Assembly (NCBI RefSeq): GCF_017744395.1
Contig: NZ_JAGIBI010000001.1
Coordinates: 1,178,001-1,242,000 of the forward strand
Source of the DNA: Herbaspirillum sp.
GTDB taxonomy: Bacteria; Pseudomonadota; Gammaproteobacteria; Burkholderiales; Burkholderiaceae_D
Reading direction: 5' to 3'
Length of the DNA: 64,000 bases
The notes under the pieces were generated by a model, which was given only the letters and a program-made list of their open reading frames with translations, did no database searches and had not been told where the DNA came from. The number at the start of each line of letters is the position of its first letter. The stretch's first letter is position 1. Below, in pieces: positions 54,423 to 64,000 of the stretch. Both the position numbers and the translations under genes were made by a program.

Positions 54423-56486
54423 ATGAGCACCTCCGCCCCCCGCCAACTCTTCGTCACGACCGCACTCCCCTACGCCAACGGCGCGTTCCACATCGGCCAC
54501 ATCATGGAGTACATCCAGGCCGACATCTGGGTCCGGTTCCAGCGAATGCAGGGCAACGAGGTGCACTTCGTCGGCGCCGACGACGCCCATGGCGCGCCGA
54601 TCATGATCGCGGCTGAAAAGGCCGGCATCACGCCGCAGCAGTTCGTGGCCAACATCGCCGCCGGCCGCAAGCAGTACCTGGACGGCTTCCACATCGCCTT
54701 CGACAACTGGAGCTCGACCGACAGCGAGGAAAACCACGCCCTGTCGCAAGAGATCTACCGCGCCCTGCGCGACGAGGCCAAGCTGATCTCGACCAAGACC
54801 ATCGACCAGTTCTACGACCCGGTCAAGAACATGTTCCTGCCGGACCGCTACATCAAGGGCGAATGCCCCAAGTGCGGCACCAAGGACCAGTACGGCGACT
54901 CCTGTGAGAACTGCAGCGCGGTGTACTCGCCGACCGACCTGAAGAACCCGTACTCGACCCTGTCGGGCGCGACGCCGGTGATGAAGTCCTCCGAGCACTT
55001 CTTCTTCAAGCTGTCGGATCCGAAATGCGTGGAATTCCTGCGCGAATGGGCGCTGGACAACAACCGCCTGCAGCCGGAAGTGGCCAACAAGTGCCGCGAA
55101 TGGCTGGACGGCGAAGGCGGCTTGGGCGACTGGGACATCTCGCGCGACGCGCCCTACTTCGGCATCGAGATCCCGGATGCGCCGGGCAAGTACTTCTACG
55201 TCTGGCTGGACGCGCCGATCGGCTACCTGGCCTCGCTGAAGAACTATTTCAGCAAGACCGGCCGCGACTTCGACGCCTTCATGGCCGACGACAAGACCGA
55301 GCAGTACCACTTCATCGGCAAGGACATCACCTACTTCCACACGCTGTTCTGGCCCGCCATGCTCAAGTTCGCCGGCCGCAAGACGCCGACCAACGTGTTC
55401 GCCCACGGCTTCATCACCGTCTCCGGCGAGAAGATGTCGAAGTCGCGCGGCACCGGCATCTCGCCGCTGCGCTACCTCGACATCGGCATGAACCCGGAAT
55501 GGCTGCGCTACTACATCGCCGCCAAGCTCAACGCCAAGGTGGAAGACGTCGACTTCAACCCGGACGACTTCGTGGCGCGCGTCAACGCCGACCTGATCGG
55601 CAAGTACGTCAACATCGCCAGCCGCGCGGCCGGCTTCATCGCCAAGCGCTTCGAAGGCAAGGTCTCCACCAAGTGGGCCACCGCCGACGACGCCTTCCTC
55701 GCCAAGCTGCGCGGCGTGGCCGCTGAAATCCGCACGCTGTACGAGCAGCGCGAATACGGCAAGGCCCTGCGCCTGGTGATGGAACAGGCCGACGCCATCA
55801 ACGCCTACGTCGACGCCAACAAGCCCTGGGAACTGGCCAAGGATGCCGCCAAGGATGCGCAACTGCATGAAGTCTGCAGCCGCCTGCTGGAAGCCTTCCG
55901 CATCCTCACCGTCTACCTCAAGCCGGTGCTGCCGCAACTGGCGGCGCAAGTGGAAGCCTTCTTCAACGTGCAGCCCTTCCAGTGGAGCGACGTCGATGCG
56001 CCGCTGGCCGACGGCCATGTGATCAACGCCTACTCGCACCTGATGCAGCGCGTCGACCCGAAGATGCTGGATGCCTTGTTTGAAGCGCCGGAAGCTGCTC
56101 CTGCCGCGCCTGTCGCGGAAGAAAGCGCCATCGAGGAACTGGCCCCGGAAATCTCCATCGACGACTTCGCCAAGATCGACCTGCGCATCGCCAGGATCGT
56201 CAACTGCGAAGCGGTGGAAGGCTCGACCAAGCTGCTGCGGCTGACGCTGGACGCCGGCGAAGGCAAGACACGCAACGTATTCTCCGGCATCGCCTCGGCC
56301 TACAAGCCGGAAGAGCTGCTCGGCAAGCTGACCGTGATGGTGGCCAACCTGGCGCCGCGCAAGATGAAGTTCGGCATTTCCGAAGGCATGGTGCTGGCCG
56401 CTTCCGCCAAGGATGAGAAGGCCAATCCGGGCATCTACGTGCTCAACCCGTGGCCGGGCGCCGAACCGGGCATGCGCGTACGCTGA
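54423..56486 (+). CDS. metG: methionyl-tRNA synthetase
   Basis: A 687-residue class I synthetase. HIGH (residues 23-26, [12 protein letters not shown]), a zinc knuckle [17 protein letters not shown] and KMSKS ([11 protein letters not shown]) are intact. The C-terminal ~110 residues form a tRNA-binding OB domain ([20 protein letters not shown] and [10 protein letters not shown]) that dimerises the enzyme. Divergent from apbC; the following GNAT gene starts 35 nt after its stop. Confidence 0.97.
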   Translation: MSTSAPRQLFVTTALPYANGAFHIGHIMEYIQADIWVRFQRMQGNEVHFVGADDAHGAPIMIAAEKAGITPQQFVANIAAGRKQYLDGFHIAFDNWSSTDSEENHALSQEIYRALRDEAKLISTKTIDQFYDPVKNMFLPDRYIKGECPKCGTKDQYGDSCENCSAVYSPTDLKNPYSTLSGATPVMKSSEHFFFKLSDPKCVEFLREWALDNNRLQPEVANKCREWLDGEGGLGDWDISRDAPYFGIEIPDAPGKYFYVWLDAPIGYLASLKNYFSKTGRDFDAFMADDKTEQYHFIGKDITYFHTLFWPAMLKFAGRKTPTNVFAHGFITVSGEKMSKSRGTGISPLRYLDIGMNPEWLRYYIAAKLNAKVEDVDFNPDDFVARVNADLIGKYVNIASRAAGFIAKRFEGKVSTKWATADDAFLAKLRGVAAEIRTLYEQREYGKALRLVMEQADAINAYVDANKPWELAKDAAKDAQLHEVCSRLLEAFRILTVYLKPVLPQLAAQVEAFFNVQPFQWSDVDAPLADGHVINAYSHLMQRVDPKMLDALFEAPEAAPAAPVAEESAIEELAPEISIDDFAKIDLRIARIVNCEAVEGSTKLLRLTLDAGEGKTRNVFSGIASAYKPEELLGKLTVMVANLAPRKMKFGISEGMVLAASAKDEKANPGIYVLNPWPGAEPGMRVR

Positions 56487-56521
56487 CCGGCGCCTGCAAT
56501 ACGGGAAGACCGGACCACGCC

Positions 56522-57001
56522 ATGGAACTTCTGATACGCGAAGCCACCTCCGAAGACGCCCCGCTGATTGCGGAACTGACCCGCGCCAGCTGGGCCAACA
56601 AGGTGGCCCCGAGCTCGTCCGGCCACCGCGAGGAGCCGGACCACGTCATCGAAGACCTGCAGCATGGCGGCGCCTTCATCCTGCTGCGCGACGAAGTCCC
56701 CGCCGGTTCGGTACGCTGGCTGCCGCTGGATACCGAACGGGACGTCTGGGAAATCCGCCGCATGGGCATCTCGCCCGCCTTCCGCGGCGAACGCCTCTCG
56801 CAGCACCTGATGGAAGCGCTGGTCCACCGCGCCCAGGCCGCCGATGTGCGCGAACTGCGGCTGGCGGTGCGCACCGACCAGGCGCAGCTGGTCGACCTGT
56901 ACGCCGCCTTCGGCTTCGAAATCGCGCCGGAACTGGAATACACCCGCGCCAATCCGGACGAGCCCCTGCCCATTGTGATGCGGCGGGTGATGCGCTACTG
57001 A
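56522..57001 (+). CDS. GNAT family N-acetyltransferase
   Basis: A 159-residue GNAT enzyme. The acetyl-CoA loop is IRRMGISPAFRGERLSQHLM (about residues 78-97; R/Q-x-x-G/A-type), and the C-terminal motif is LVDLYAAFGFEIAPE. Substrate unknown. It begins 35 nt after metG, so it is probably co-transcribed, and ends at a terminator. Confidence 0.85.
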   Translation: MELLIREATSEDAPLIAELTRASWANKVAPSSSGHREEPDHVIEDLQHGGAFILLRDEVPAGSVRWLPLDTERDVWEIRRMGISPAFRGERLSQHLMEALVHRAQAADVRELRLAVRTDQAQLVDLYAAFGFEIAPELEYTRANPDEPLPIVMRRVMRY

Positions 57002-57030
57002 ACAACTCCCCCCCTCTTTCCCCGCACTGC

Positions 57031-57057
57031 AAAAAGCGACGCCAGGCGTCGCTTTTT
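57031..57057 (+). terminator. rho-independent terminator
   Basis: An 11-bp stem AAAAAGCGACG / CGTCGCTTTTT with loop CCAGG and a trailing T-run, 30 nt after the GNAT gene. Confidence 0.88.
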
Positions 57058-57242
57058 TATGGCCATTCCATGGCCCGGCCCCATCCCACCTATCTCGAAC
57101 ATCCGTTCATCAAGCCGTAACAAAAGCTCAATATCATCCCCGACATGCTGCAGGGCCGCATTGATAAGCCTTTACTTATCAAATTAATTTGATTATTGTT
57201 ACAAACGTTCAAATCAAATGATCATTCGTTCAAACGAGAAAA

Positions 57243-58235
57243 ATGGCTAACGGGGACCGCCAGGAAACGGCGTACATGGCCGTGCGCGTAGCGCGCCTGT
57301 ACTACTTCCAGAACATGACCACCGCCGCGATCGCCGAGGAAATCGGCACTTCGCGCGCCACCGTTTCGCGCCTGCTGTCCTATGCCCTGGACCGTGGCCT
57401 GGTGGAAATCCGCGTGCACGATCCGCAGGAAGTCTCCGGCAACCTGGAAACCGCCATCGCTGAACGCTACAAGCTGCGCTCGATCCAGGTGGTGCCGGTA
57501 TCGGCCGCCGCCACCGAGAAGGAAACCCTGCAGCGCGTGGCCGGCCACGCCGCCGCCTACGTCAGTTCGCTGGTGGCGCCCTCCACCGTGATCGGCCTGG
57601 CCTGGGGCACCACCGTGGCCGAGATCGCCGACAAGCTGCTGCCCAAGCACGTGCACGACGTCGACGTGGTGCAGTTGAACGGCTCCGGCACCGGCCTGGA
57701 CTTCGTCAACACCATCGGCGAATCGATCGTCTCGCGCTTCGCCCAGAACTATGGCGCGCGCGCCCACCATTTCCCGGTGCCGGCCTTTTTCGACTACGCC
57801 GACACCCGCACCGCGCTGTGGCGCGAACGCAGCATCAAATCCATCCGAGCGCTGCAGGACCGCGCCTCCATCCTGCTGTTCTCGATCGGCGCCGAAGCCA
57901 CCGGCAGCCATGTCCATACCGGCGGCTACCTGTCCGACGACGAGCGCAGGATGATCCGGGAAGAAGGCCTGGTGGGCGATATCGCCACCGTGTTCTTCCG
58001 CGAAGACGGCAGCTGGCGCGACGTCGCCCTCAACGCCCGCAGCAGCGGCCCCGACATGGACTGTTTCCAGCGCGCCGCGCATTCGATCTGCGTGGTATCC
58101 GGCCGCGGCAAGATCCCCGGCCTGCGCGCGGCGCTGCAAGGCGGCTTCATCAACGAGCTGGTGATCGACGAACCGAGCGCGCGCCTGCTGGTGGAACAGA
58201 TAGACACAACCAACGGCAAGGAAACCACGGCATGA
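57243..58235 (+). CDS. SorC/DeoR-type sugar-binding transcriptional regulator
   Basis: A 330-residue SorC-family regulator. The N-terminal HTH is in YFQNMTTAAIAEEIGTSRAT followed by VSRLLSYALDRGLVEIRV; the C-terminal effector domain (about residues 70-325) includes VIGLAWGTTVAEIADKLLP and GSGTGLDFVNTIGESIV. It senses a phosphorylated sugar or polyol. The upstream AT-rich region has ATCATTCGTTCAAACG-type sequence, possible operator. Its stop overlaps the GlpD-like gene (ATGA). Probably autoregulated and controlling the downstream transporter. Confidence 0.88.
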   Translation: MANGDRQETAYMAVRVARLYYFQNMTTAAIAEEIGTSRATVSRLLSYALDRGLVEIRVHDPQEVSGNLETAIAERYKLRSIQVVPVSAAATEKETLQRVAGHAAAYVSSLVAPSTVIGLAWGTTVAEIADKLLPKHVHDVDVVQLNGSGTGLDFVNTIGESIVSRFAQNYGARAHHFPVPAFFDYADTRTALWRERSIKSIRALQDRASILLFSIGAEATGSHVHTGGYLSDDERRMIREEGLVGDIATVFFREDGSWRDVALNARSSGPDMDCFQRAAHSICVVSGRGKIPGLRAALQGGFINELVIDEPSARLLVEQIDTTNGKETTA

Positions 58236-59809
58236 GCACCAACGGCCTCTACGACATCCTGGTCATCGGCGGCGGCATCAACGGCGCCGGCGTGGCGCGC
58301 GATGCCGCCGGGCGCGGCCTGTCGGTCGCCCTGTGCGAACAGGGCGACTTCGCCGGCGCGACCTCCTCGGCCAGCACCAAGCTGATCCACGGCGGCCTGC
58401 GCTATCTCGAGTACTACGAATTCCGGCTGGTGGCCGAAGCCCTGTCCGAGCGCGAACACCTGCTCGACATCGCCCCGCATATCGCCTGGCCGCTGCGCTT
58501 CGTCATGCCGCATGTGGCCGGCCTGCGCCCGCGCTGGATGATCCGCCTCGGCCTGTGGCTGTACGACCATATCGGCGGCCACATCAGCCTGCCCAAATCG
58601 AAGGGCGTGCAACTGGACCGCATGGCGCATGCCAGCGGCCTGAAGCAAGAGATTACACGCGGCTTCGCCTACTCCGACGCCTGGGTCGACGACGCCCGGC
58701 TGGTCATCTTCAACCTGCTCAGCGCGCAGGAGCACGGCGCCGACATCATGGCGCGCACCCGCCTGGTCGACGCCCGGCGCGTCCCGGCCGCCGATGGCGG
58801 CGACGGCCGCTGGACCTGCACGCTGGAAAACACCCGCAGCGGCGAACGCCGCACCGTGCAGGCGCGCGCCATCGTCAATACCGCCGGCCCCTGGGTGGCG
58901 AAGATGGACCACCTGCTCAACGCGGGCGCCGGCGACGGCGGCAAGCATGCCGCCGTCAAGCTGGTGCGCGGCAGCCATATCGTGGTGCCGCGCCTGTTCG
59001 ACGGCGAACACGCCTACATCCTGCAGAACGACGACAAGCGCATCGTCTTCATGATCCCTTATGAAGAGCGCTACACCCTGATCGGCACCACCGACGTGCC
59101 GCAGGAAAACATGGACCGCGGCGCGCAGATCAGCGCCGAGGAAGAAGCCTACCTGCTGCGCGCGGTCAACCAGTACCTGGAACGCCCGATCGGCGCGCAG
59201 GACATCGCCTGGCGCTACGCCGGCGTGCGTCCGCTGTTCGACGACGAGTCCGACAACCCCTCGGCCGTCACCCGCGACTACACGCTGGTGCTGCAGGCCG
59301 ACCACGAACTGCCCTGCGTCTCGGTGTACGGCGGCAAGATCACCACCTACCGCCGCCTGGCCGAATCGGTCATGGACAAGCTAGCGCCTTGGATGCAAGG
59401 CCGCGCGCGCCGCGCCTCCTGGACCGCGACCGAAGCCCTGCCCGGCGCCCGCTTCAAGCGCGCCGACCGCGCCGCCGAAGTGGCGCGGCTGCAAAAGAAG
59501 TATGCGCAGCTCGATCCCGCCTACCTGGCGCGCCTGTTTTCGCGCCATGGCTTGAACAGCTACAGCGTCCTGCGCGAAGCGCAAACCCCGGACGAACTGG
59601 GACGCGATTTCGGCGGCGGGCTGCGGCAGCGCGAAGTGGAATATCTGGCCGTGCACGAATGGGCCTGCGAAGCCGATGACGTGCTGTGGCGCCGCACCAA
59701 GTGCGGCCTGCACATGAGCGAACAACAGCGGCAGGAGTTCAAGGACTGGTTCGCTGAGTTCGGCGCCAGCGGCTTTTGCGCCGGCCGCATGCAAGCCAAG
59801 GCCGGATGA
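58232..59809 (+). CDS. glpD: glycerol-3-phosphate dehydrogenase GlpD-like flavoprotein
   Basis: The 525-residue FAD-dependent enzyme has the dinucleotide motif GGGINGAGVARDAAGRGLS (from residue 13), the GlpD signature SASTKLIHGGLRYLEYYEFR, IVNTAGPWV and the C-terminal helical cap with DDVLWRRTKCGLHM. It oxidises sn-glycerol-3-phosphate at the membrane with quinone. The ATGA overlap with a SorC regulator and the following ABC transporter are reminiscent of erythritol loci, where EryB is a GlpD homologue, so a phosphorylated polyol other than glycerol-3-phosphate is possible. Confidence 0.9.
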   Translation: MSTNGLYDILVIGGGINGAGVARDAAGRGLSVALCEQGDFAGATSSASTKLIHGGLRYLEYYEFRLVAEALSEREHLLDIAPHIAWPLRFVMPHVAGLRPRWMIRLGLWLYDHIGGHISLPKSKGVQLDRMAHASGLKQEITRGFAYSDAWVDDARLVIFNLLSAQEHGADIMARTRLVDARRVPAADGGDGRWTCTLENTRSGERRTVQARAIVNTAGPWVAKMDHLLNAGAGDGGKHAAVKLVRGSHIVVPRLFDGEHAYILQNDDKRIVFMIPYEERYTLIGTTDVPQENMDRGAQISAEEEAYLLRAVNQYLERPIGAQDIAWRYAGVRPLFDDESDNPSAVTRDYTLVLQADHELPCVSVYGGKITTYRRLAESVMDKLAPWMQGRARRASWTATEALPGARFKRADRAAEVARLQKKYAQLDPAYLARLFSRHGLNSYSVLREAQTPDELGRDFGGGLRQREVEYLAVHEWACEADDVLWRRTKCGLHMSEQQRQEFKDWFAEFGASGFCAGRMQAKAG

Positions 59810-59947
59810 GCGGGATTTCACGCCGCGCGTGAAAACGATTACAGCCGTTCATTGCGCCGCATCGACGATGAACGCTTCACCGGGGACGCGAGGCAATGGC
59901 CGGCGCTCCCCATCCAGAGATTGACCGAATCACAAGGGAACCGCGGA

Positions 59948-61000
59948 ATGGCATCAATTTCGTTGCAAGGCATCACCAAGAGCTGGGGCGAGGCACAGGC
60001 CGTCAAGGGCATCGACTTCGAAGTGAAGGCGGGCGACTTCACCGTCCTGCTGGGGCCCTCCGGCTGCGGCAAGTCGACCACGCTACGCCTCATCGCCGGG
60101 CTCGACATCCCCTCCACCGGCACCATCCGCATCGGCGAGCGCGACGTCACCAACCTGCCGCCGGCGCAGCGCAAGATCGCCATGGTGTTCCAGTCGTATG
60201 CGCTGTTCCCGCACCTGAACGTGCGCGACAACATCCTGTTCGGCGTGCGCGTGCGCAAGGAGCCGAAGCAGAACTTCGAGGCGCGCCTGAAGCGCGTGGC
60301 CGACATCCTCGGCCTGTCGCACCTGCTGGACCGCCGCCCCGGCCAGCTCTCCGGCGGACAGCAGCAGCGCGTGGCACTGGGCCGGGCGATCATCGCCGAC
60401 GCCCCGGTGTGCCTGATGGACGAGCCGCTGTCGAATCTCGACGCCCAGTTGCGGCAAGAGATGCGGCGCGAAATCCGCGCCCTGCAGCAGCAACTGAACA
60501 TGACCATGATCTACGTCACCCACGACCAGACCGAGGCGATGAGCATGGCCGACCAAGTGATCCTGCTGCGCGACGGCAAGATCGAGCAGAACGCGCCGCC
60601 GGCCGAACTGTACGCGCAGCCGGCCACGGTCTTCGCCGCGCGCTTCATCGGCACGCCGCCGATGAACATCCTGCCGCTGGCGCAAGGCGCCGGCGGCCTC
60701 GTCATCGAAGGCAGCAGCGGCCCGGCGGTGGCCGCCGGCAGCGGCGGCGAACAATGGCAGCTCGGCCTGCGCCCGGAACATATCCGCCTGGCGGAAACCG
60801 GCGTGGCCGCGCTGGTGGAGACGGTGGAATATTTCGGCGCCGACACCATCGTCGGCGCCAGGGTCGGCGACGCCGCGCTGCTGGTGCGCGCGCCGGGCCA
60901 ACTGTCGCTGCGCGCGGGCGACCACGTCCGGCTCGACTGGGACGCAAAGGATCAGTACTTCTTCGACAGGCAGACCGGGATGCGACGTCATCCCAATTGA
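59948..61000 (+). CDS. carbohydrate ABC transporter ATP-binding protein (MalK/UgpC family)
   Basis: A 350-residue ATPase. Walker A GPSGCGKSTT (residues 36-45), Q-loop VFQSYALFPHLNV, signature QLSGGQQQRVALGRA, Walker B VCLMDEPLSNLD and the H-loop YVTHDQTEA are intact. A C-terminal TOBE domain follows (about residues 235-350). It energises import with the permeases at 62514 and 63386. UgpC-like in overall order. Found 138 nt after glpD. Confidence 0.93.
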   Translation: MASISLQGITKSWGEAQAVKGIDFEVKAGDFTVLLGPSGCGKSTTLRLIAGLDIPSTGTIRIGERDVTNLPPAQRKIAMVFQSYALFPHLNVRDNILFGVRVRKEPKQNFEARLKRVADILGLSHLLDRRPGQLSGGQQQRVALGRAIIADAPVCLMDEPLSNLDAQLRQEMRREIRALQQQLNMTMIYVTHDQTEAMSMADQVILLRDGKIEQNAPPAELYAQPATVFAARFIGTPPMNILPLAQGAGGLVIEGSSGPAVAAGSGGEQWQLGLRPEHIRLAETGVAALVETVEYFGADTIVGARVGDAALLVRAPGQLSLRAGDHVRLDWDAKDQYFFDRQTGMRRHPN

Positions 61001-61086
61001 ACCGGCACACGCCGGCAGAGCGAGACCCAACAATAGCAACCGCCAAGTTGCAGCCAACCTTTCAACCTTATGGGAGAGACGCAATC

Positions 61087-62370
61087 ATGCGCAGAGCAAT
61101 CCTGAAATCCGTGGCCGCCCTGGCCGTCAGCGCCGCATTCGGCGCCAGCGCCTTCGCCGCCAACCCGGTCGAAATCAGTTTCTACTACCCCGTCGCCGTC
61201 GGCGGCGCCGTCACCAAGACCATCGACAGCATGGTGGCCGACTTCGAAAAAGCCAACCCGGACATCAAGGTCAAGGCGGTCTATGCCGGCACCTACCAGG
61301 AAAGCATCGTCAAGGCGCTGACCGCGTTCAAGAGCGGCACCCCGCCGACCCTGGCGGTGCTGCTGTCGACCGACCTGTTCACCCTGATCGATGAAAACGC
61401 CATCGTGCCCATCGACGGCCTGGCCAACGACAAGGCCTGGATCGACGGCTTCTACAAGGGCTTTATGGAGAATAGCCAGACCGGCGGCAAGACCTGGGGC
61501 GTGCCGTTCCAGCGTTCGACCATCGTCATGTACTACAACAAGAACCTGTTCAAGGAAGCCGGCCTGAACCCGGACAAGGCGCCCGCCACCTGGACCGAGA
61601 TGGTCGAGGCCGCCAAGAAGCTGACCAAGCGCGATGCCGCCGGAAACGTCAGCCAATGGGGCGTGAAGATCCCCTCGACCGGCTTCGGCTACTGGATGTT
61701 CCAGGCGATGGCCGCCTCCAACGACACCATCCTGATGAACAATGCCGGCACCAAGACCTACTTCGACAAGCCGGGCGCCGTGCAGGCCTTGCAGCACTGG
61801 GTCGACCTGGCCGCCAAGGACAAGGTGATGCCGTCCGGCTCGATCGAATGGGGCACCACGCCCAAGGACTTCCTGGAGCAAAAGGCCGCCATGGTCTGGA
61901 CCACCACCGGCAACCTGACCAACATCCGCACCAACGCCACCTTCCCGTTCGGCGTGGCCATGCTGCCGGGCAACAAGCACCCGGGCAGCCCGACCGGCGG
62001 CGGCAACTTCTACGTCTTCAACAAGACCTCGCCGGAGCAGCAAAAGGCGGCGCTGAAGTTCATCCGCTTCGCCACCGAGCCGGCGCGCGCGGCGCAATGG
62101 TCGATCGCCACCGGCTACGTGGCCCCGCGCCAGGATGCCTGGGATACCCCGGAAATGAAGAAGTACCTGCAGGAAGTCCCGGCCGCCGGCGTGGCGCGCG
62201 AGCAGATGAAGTACGGCGTGGCCGAACTGTCGACGCATGACAACCAGCGTGTGACCAAGGCCCTGAACGACAACCTGCAGGCCGCCCTGGCCGGCACCAA
62301 GGCGCCGGAAGCCGCGCTGAAGGATGCCCAGCGCGAGTCGGACCGCATCCTGCGCTCCTACGGCCGCTAA
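61087..62370 (+). CDS. carbohydrate/polyol ABC transporter substrate-binding protein (UgpB-like)
   Basis: A 427-residue periplasmic protein. The signal peptide (MRRAILKSVAALAVSAAFGA, cleavage near AFA-A) is followed by PVEISFYYPVAVGGAVTKTI and a solute-binding fold of type 1 (SVAFQRSTIVMYYNKNLF-like segment from about residue 140). UgpB-like family members bind glycerol-3-phosphate; with glpD adjacent that is a fair assignment, though erythritol-type substrates cannot be excluded. Leads the transporter genes. Confidence 0.9.
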   Translation: MRRAILKSVAALAVSAAFGASAFAANPVEISFYYPVAVGGAVTKTIDSMVADFEKANPDIKVKAVYAGTYQESIVKALTAFKSGTPPTLAVLLSTDLFTLIDENAIVPIDGLANDKAWIDGFYKGFMENSQTGGKTWGVPFQRSTIVMYYNKNLFKEAGLNPDKAPATWTEMVEAAKKLTKRDAAGNVSQWGVKIPSTGFGYWMFQAMAASNDTILMNNAGTKTYFDKPGAVQALQHWVDLAAKDKVMPSGSIEWGTTPKDFLEQKAAMVWTTTGNLTNIRTNATFPFGVAMLPGNKHPGSPTGGGNFYVFNKTSPEQQKAALKFIRFATEPARAAQWSIATGYVAPRQDAWDTPEMKKYLQEVPAAGVAREQMKYGVAELSTHDNQRVTKALNDNLQAALAGTKAPEAALKDAQRESDRILRSYGR

Positions 62371-62513
62371 GCGTTCGCCGGCATCGCAGTAAAACCGGCC
62401 CGCCGCCGTCCCCGCCATGATGGCCGGGCGGCCGGCGGGCCGGGGTTGCAAACTTGAATTCCGCGGCGCGCGCCGCCGCGCCCTTGCCGCTGGCACAGGC
62501 ATAAAGGTCACCG

Positions 62514-63389
62514 ATGAACCGTCACCACTCTTCCGTCACACCCTGGCTGCTGCTGTTGCCGGCCATGGTGCTGCTGGTCGCCTTCACCCACTATCCGGCC
62601 GTGGCCACCATCTGGCACAGCTTCTTCTCCACGCCCAAGGGCGCCAACCCGTCGGTATTCGTCGGCCTGGAGAATTATGCGCTGATGGCCGACGATCCGG
62701 TGTTCTGGCGCGCCTTCTTCAACAACCTGTGGTTCGCGCTGGGCACCATCCCGGTCTCGATCGCGCTGGCCATCATGATGGCGCTGTGGGTCAACGACCG
62801 CCTGCTGGGCCGCGGCCTGCTGCGCCTGGCCTACTTCACGCCGACGGTGCTGCCGATGATCGCGGTGGCCAACATCTGGCTGTTCTTCTATACGCCGCAA
62901 TACGGCCTGCTGGAACAGATCACCGGCGCGCTCGGCCTGCCTTCGCACAACTGGCTGGGCAATCCGGATACCGTGCTGGGCGCCATGATGGTGGTGGCGA
63001 TCTGGAAGGAAGCCGGCTTCTTCATGATCTTCTACCTGGCCGCGCTGCAGCAGATCTCGCCGGTGCTGGCCGAGGCCGCCGGCCTGGAAGGCGCGACCCG
63101 CTGGCAGTATTTCTGGAAGGTGCAGTTCCCGCTGCTGATGCCGACCACGCTGTTCGTGCTGATCAACGCGCTGATCAATTCCTTCCGCCTGGTCGACCAC
63201 ATCGTGGTGATGACCAAGGGCGGGCCGGACAACGCCAGCTCGCTGCTGCTGTACTACATCTACGAAGTCGGCTTCGCCTTCTGGGACTCCTCCTATGCCG
63301 CCGCGCTGACGGTAGTGCTGCTGGCCATGCTGGGCGCGATCGCCTTCGTCAAATTCCGCATCCTCGACCGCAGGACCCACTACCAATGA
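62514..63389 (+). CDS. carbohydrate ABC transporter permease (UgpA-like)
   Basis: The 291-residue permease has six hydrophobic segments and the EAA loop EAAGLEGATRWQYFWKVQFP (about residues 186-205) that contacts the ATPase. A GFFMIFYLAALQQISPVLAE segment precedes it. It forms the heterodimeric channel with the next protein. Its stop overlaps the next gene as ATGA. Confidence 0.92.
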   Translation: MNRHHSSVTPWLLLLPAMVLLVAFTHYPAVATIWHSFFSTPKGANPSVFVGLENYALMADDPVFWRAFFNNLWFALGTIPVSIALAIMMALWVNDRLLGRGLLRLAYFTPTVLPMIAVANIWLFFYTPQYGLLEQITGALGLPSHNWLGNPDTVLGAMMVVAIWKEAGFFMIFYLAALQQISPVLAEAAGLEGATRWQYFWKVQFPLLMPTTLFVLINALINSFRLVDHIVVMTKGGPDNASSLLLYYIYEVGFAFWDSSYAAALTVVLLAMLGAIAFVKFRILDRRTHYQ

Positions 63390-64000
63390 TCTCGCAGACC
63401 TCCAATCCCTTCGGCGAGCGCAACCGGGCGCTGGAAACGATTTCGGCCTGGGTGCTCGGCCTGCTGTGGCTGCTGCCGCTGCTGTACGCGGTGTGGACCG
63501 CCTTCCACCCCGCCGAATTCGCCACGCGCTTTTCGCCGACGGCCCCGCTGACGCTGAAAAACTTCGCCAACGCCTGGGATGCCGCGCCGTTCCCGCGCTA
63601 CTTCCTCAACACCTTCCTGCTGGTGACCATGATCCTGGCGGCGCAGATGCTGCTGGCCACGCTGGCGGCCTATGCCTTCGCCCGCTTCGCGTTCCGCGGC
63701 AGCAATGTGATGTTCATGCTGGTGCTGCTGCAGTTGATGGTGATGCCCGACATCCTGATCGTCGAGAACTACAACACCATGAACCTGCTGGGCCTGCGCG
63801 ACACCATCCTGTCCATCGGCCTGCCCTATTTCGCCTCGGCCTTCGGCATCTTCCTGCTGCGCCAGACCTTCAAGACCGTGCCGCGCGAACTGGACGAGGC
63901 CGCCACCGTGGAAGGCGCCTCGGCGCTGCAGGTGCTGATGCAGGTCTACGTGCCGCTGGCCAAGCCGATCTACATCGCCTTCGGGCTGGTATCGATCAGC
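63386..64000 (+). CDS. carbohydrate ABC transporter permease (UgpE-like), 3' end outside window
   Basis: The first 205 residues of the second permease. Hydrophobic segments alternate with short loops and the EAA loop ELDEAATVEGASALQVLMQV is present near the end of the visible part. ATGA overlap with the UgpA-like gene indicates coupled translation. The gene runs off the right edge. Confidence 0.9.
   Translation, partial: MISQTSNPFGERNRALETISAWVLGLLWLLPLLYAVWTAFHPAEFATRFSPTAPLTLKNFANAWDAAPFPRYFLNTFLLVTMILAAQMLLATLAAYAFARFAFRGSNVMFMLVLLQLMVMPDILIVENYNTMNLLGLRDTILSIGLPYFASAFGIFLLRQTFKTVPRELDEAATVEGASALQVLMQVYVPLAKPIYIAFGLVSIS

Overview
This window is a chromosomal segment of a GC-rich betaproteobacterium of the order Burkholderiales, most likely family Oxalobacteraceae (Herbaspirillum-like). 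The assignment rests on: EF-P carrying Arg32 with its arginine rhamnosyltransferase EarP, a cydP-cydA-cydB-cydX oxidase operon under a GbsR/MarR regulator, msrP-msrQ beside an HprRS-like two-component system, and strong GC bias that opens long antisense reading frames over nearly every gene. The genus is inferred by recognition and has not been tested.

Layout. 0-5 kb: a minus-strand amino-acid cluster (PLP dehydratase, DUF2917 protein, LysE exporter, EamA exporter, RidA) divergent from a MocR/PdxR-type regulator. RidA detoxifies the enamines that such dehydratases release, so the group reads as one pathway. 5-11.7 kb: htpG behind a putative heat-shock promoter, two acetyltransferases, a FUSC protein, a glycine-zipper lipoprotein, an Mpo1-like protein and an SDR. 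About 11.93-16.3 kb: an AT-richer accessory island with a deoxyinosine-glycosylase gene that looks mosaic, a uracil-DNA-glycosylase-like gene, a HEPN-like protein, a decayed second glycosylase copy, and an overlapping pair encoding a ParA-type ATPase and a class III cyclase-like protein. This pair is my best candidate for an undescribed (perhaps defence) module. 16.5-26.3 kb: MetQ, a spermidine-synthase-like protein, a SulP-STAS-cNMP fusion, tRNA-Lys, a glycine-rich autotransporter and a TPR/glycosyltransferase-like protein.

26.3-31.3 kb: a methionine-sulfoxide repair cluster (msrA, msrQ, msrP) divergent from a response regulator and sensor kinase, with a perfect CusR/HprR-type box between them and a 237-bp element with terminal inverted repeats between msrP and msrQ. 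31.4-36 kb: the cytochrome bd operon. 36-39.1 kb: ohr/ohrR with palindromic operators, then earP-efp. 39.2-41.8 kb: an FCD regulator divergent from denD, and a methyltransferase. 41.9-46.8 kb: mmsB, mmsA and a branched-chain-type binding protein divergent from a LysR regulator. 46.8-50.3 kb: a palindromic repeat element, a PfpI protein, an ECF sigma factor with a small membrane protein, a frameshifted NAD(P)-binding gene, and an enoyl-CoA hydratase.

50.4-57 kb: a five-gene tRNA cluster (3 Glu, 2 Ala) downstream of gltX, then a DUF4399 protein, apbC, metG and an acetyltransferase. 57.2-64 kb: a SorC-type regulator, a GlpD-like dehydrogenase and a carbohydrate/polyol ABC transporter that runs off the end. 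No rRNA, CRISPR array, integrase or transposase gene was seen.
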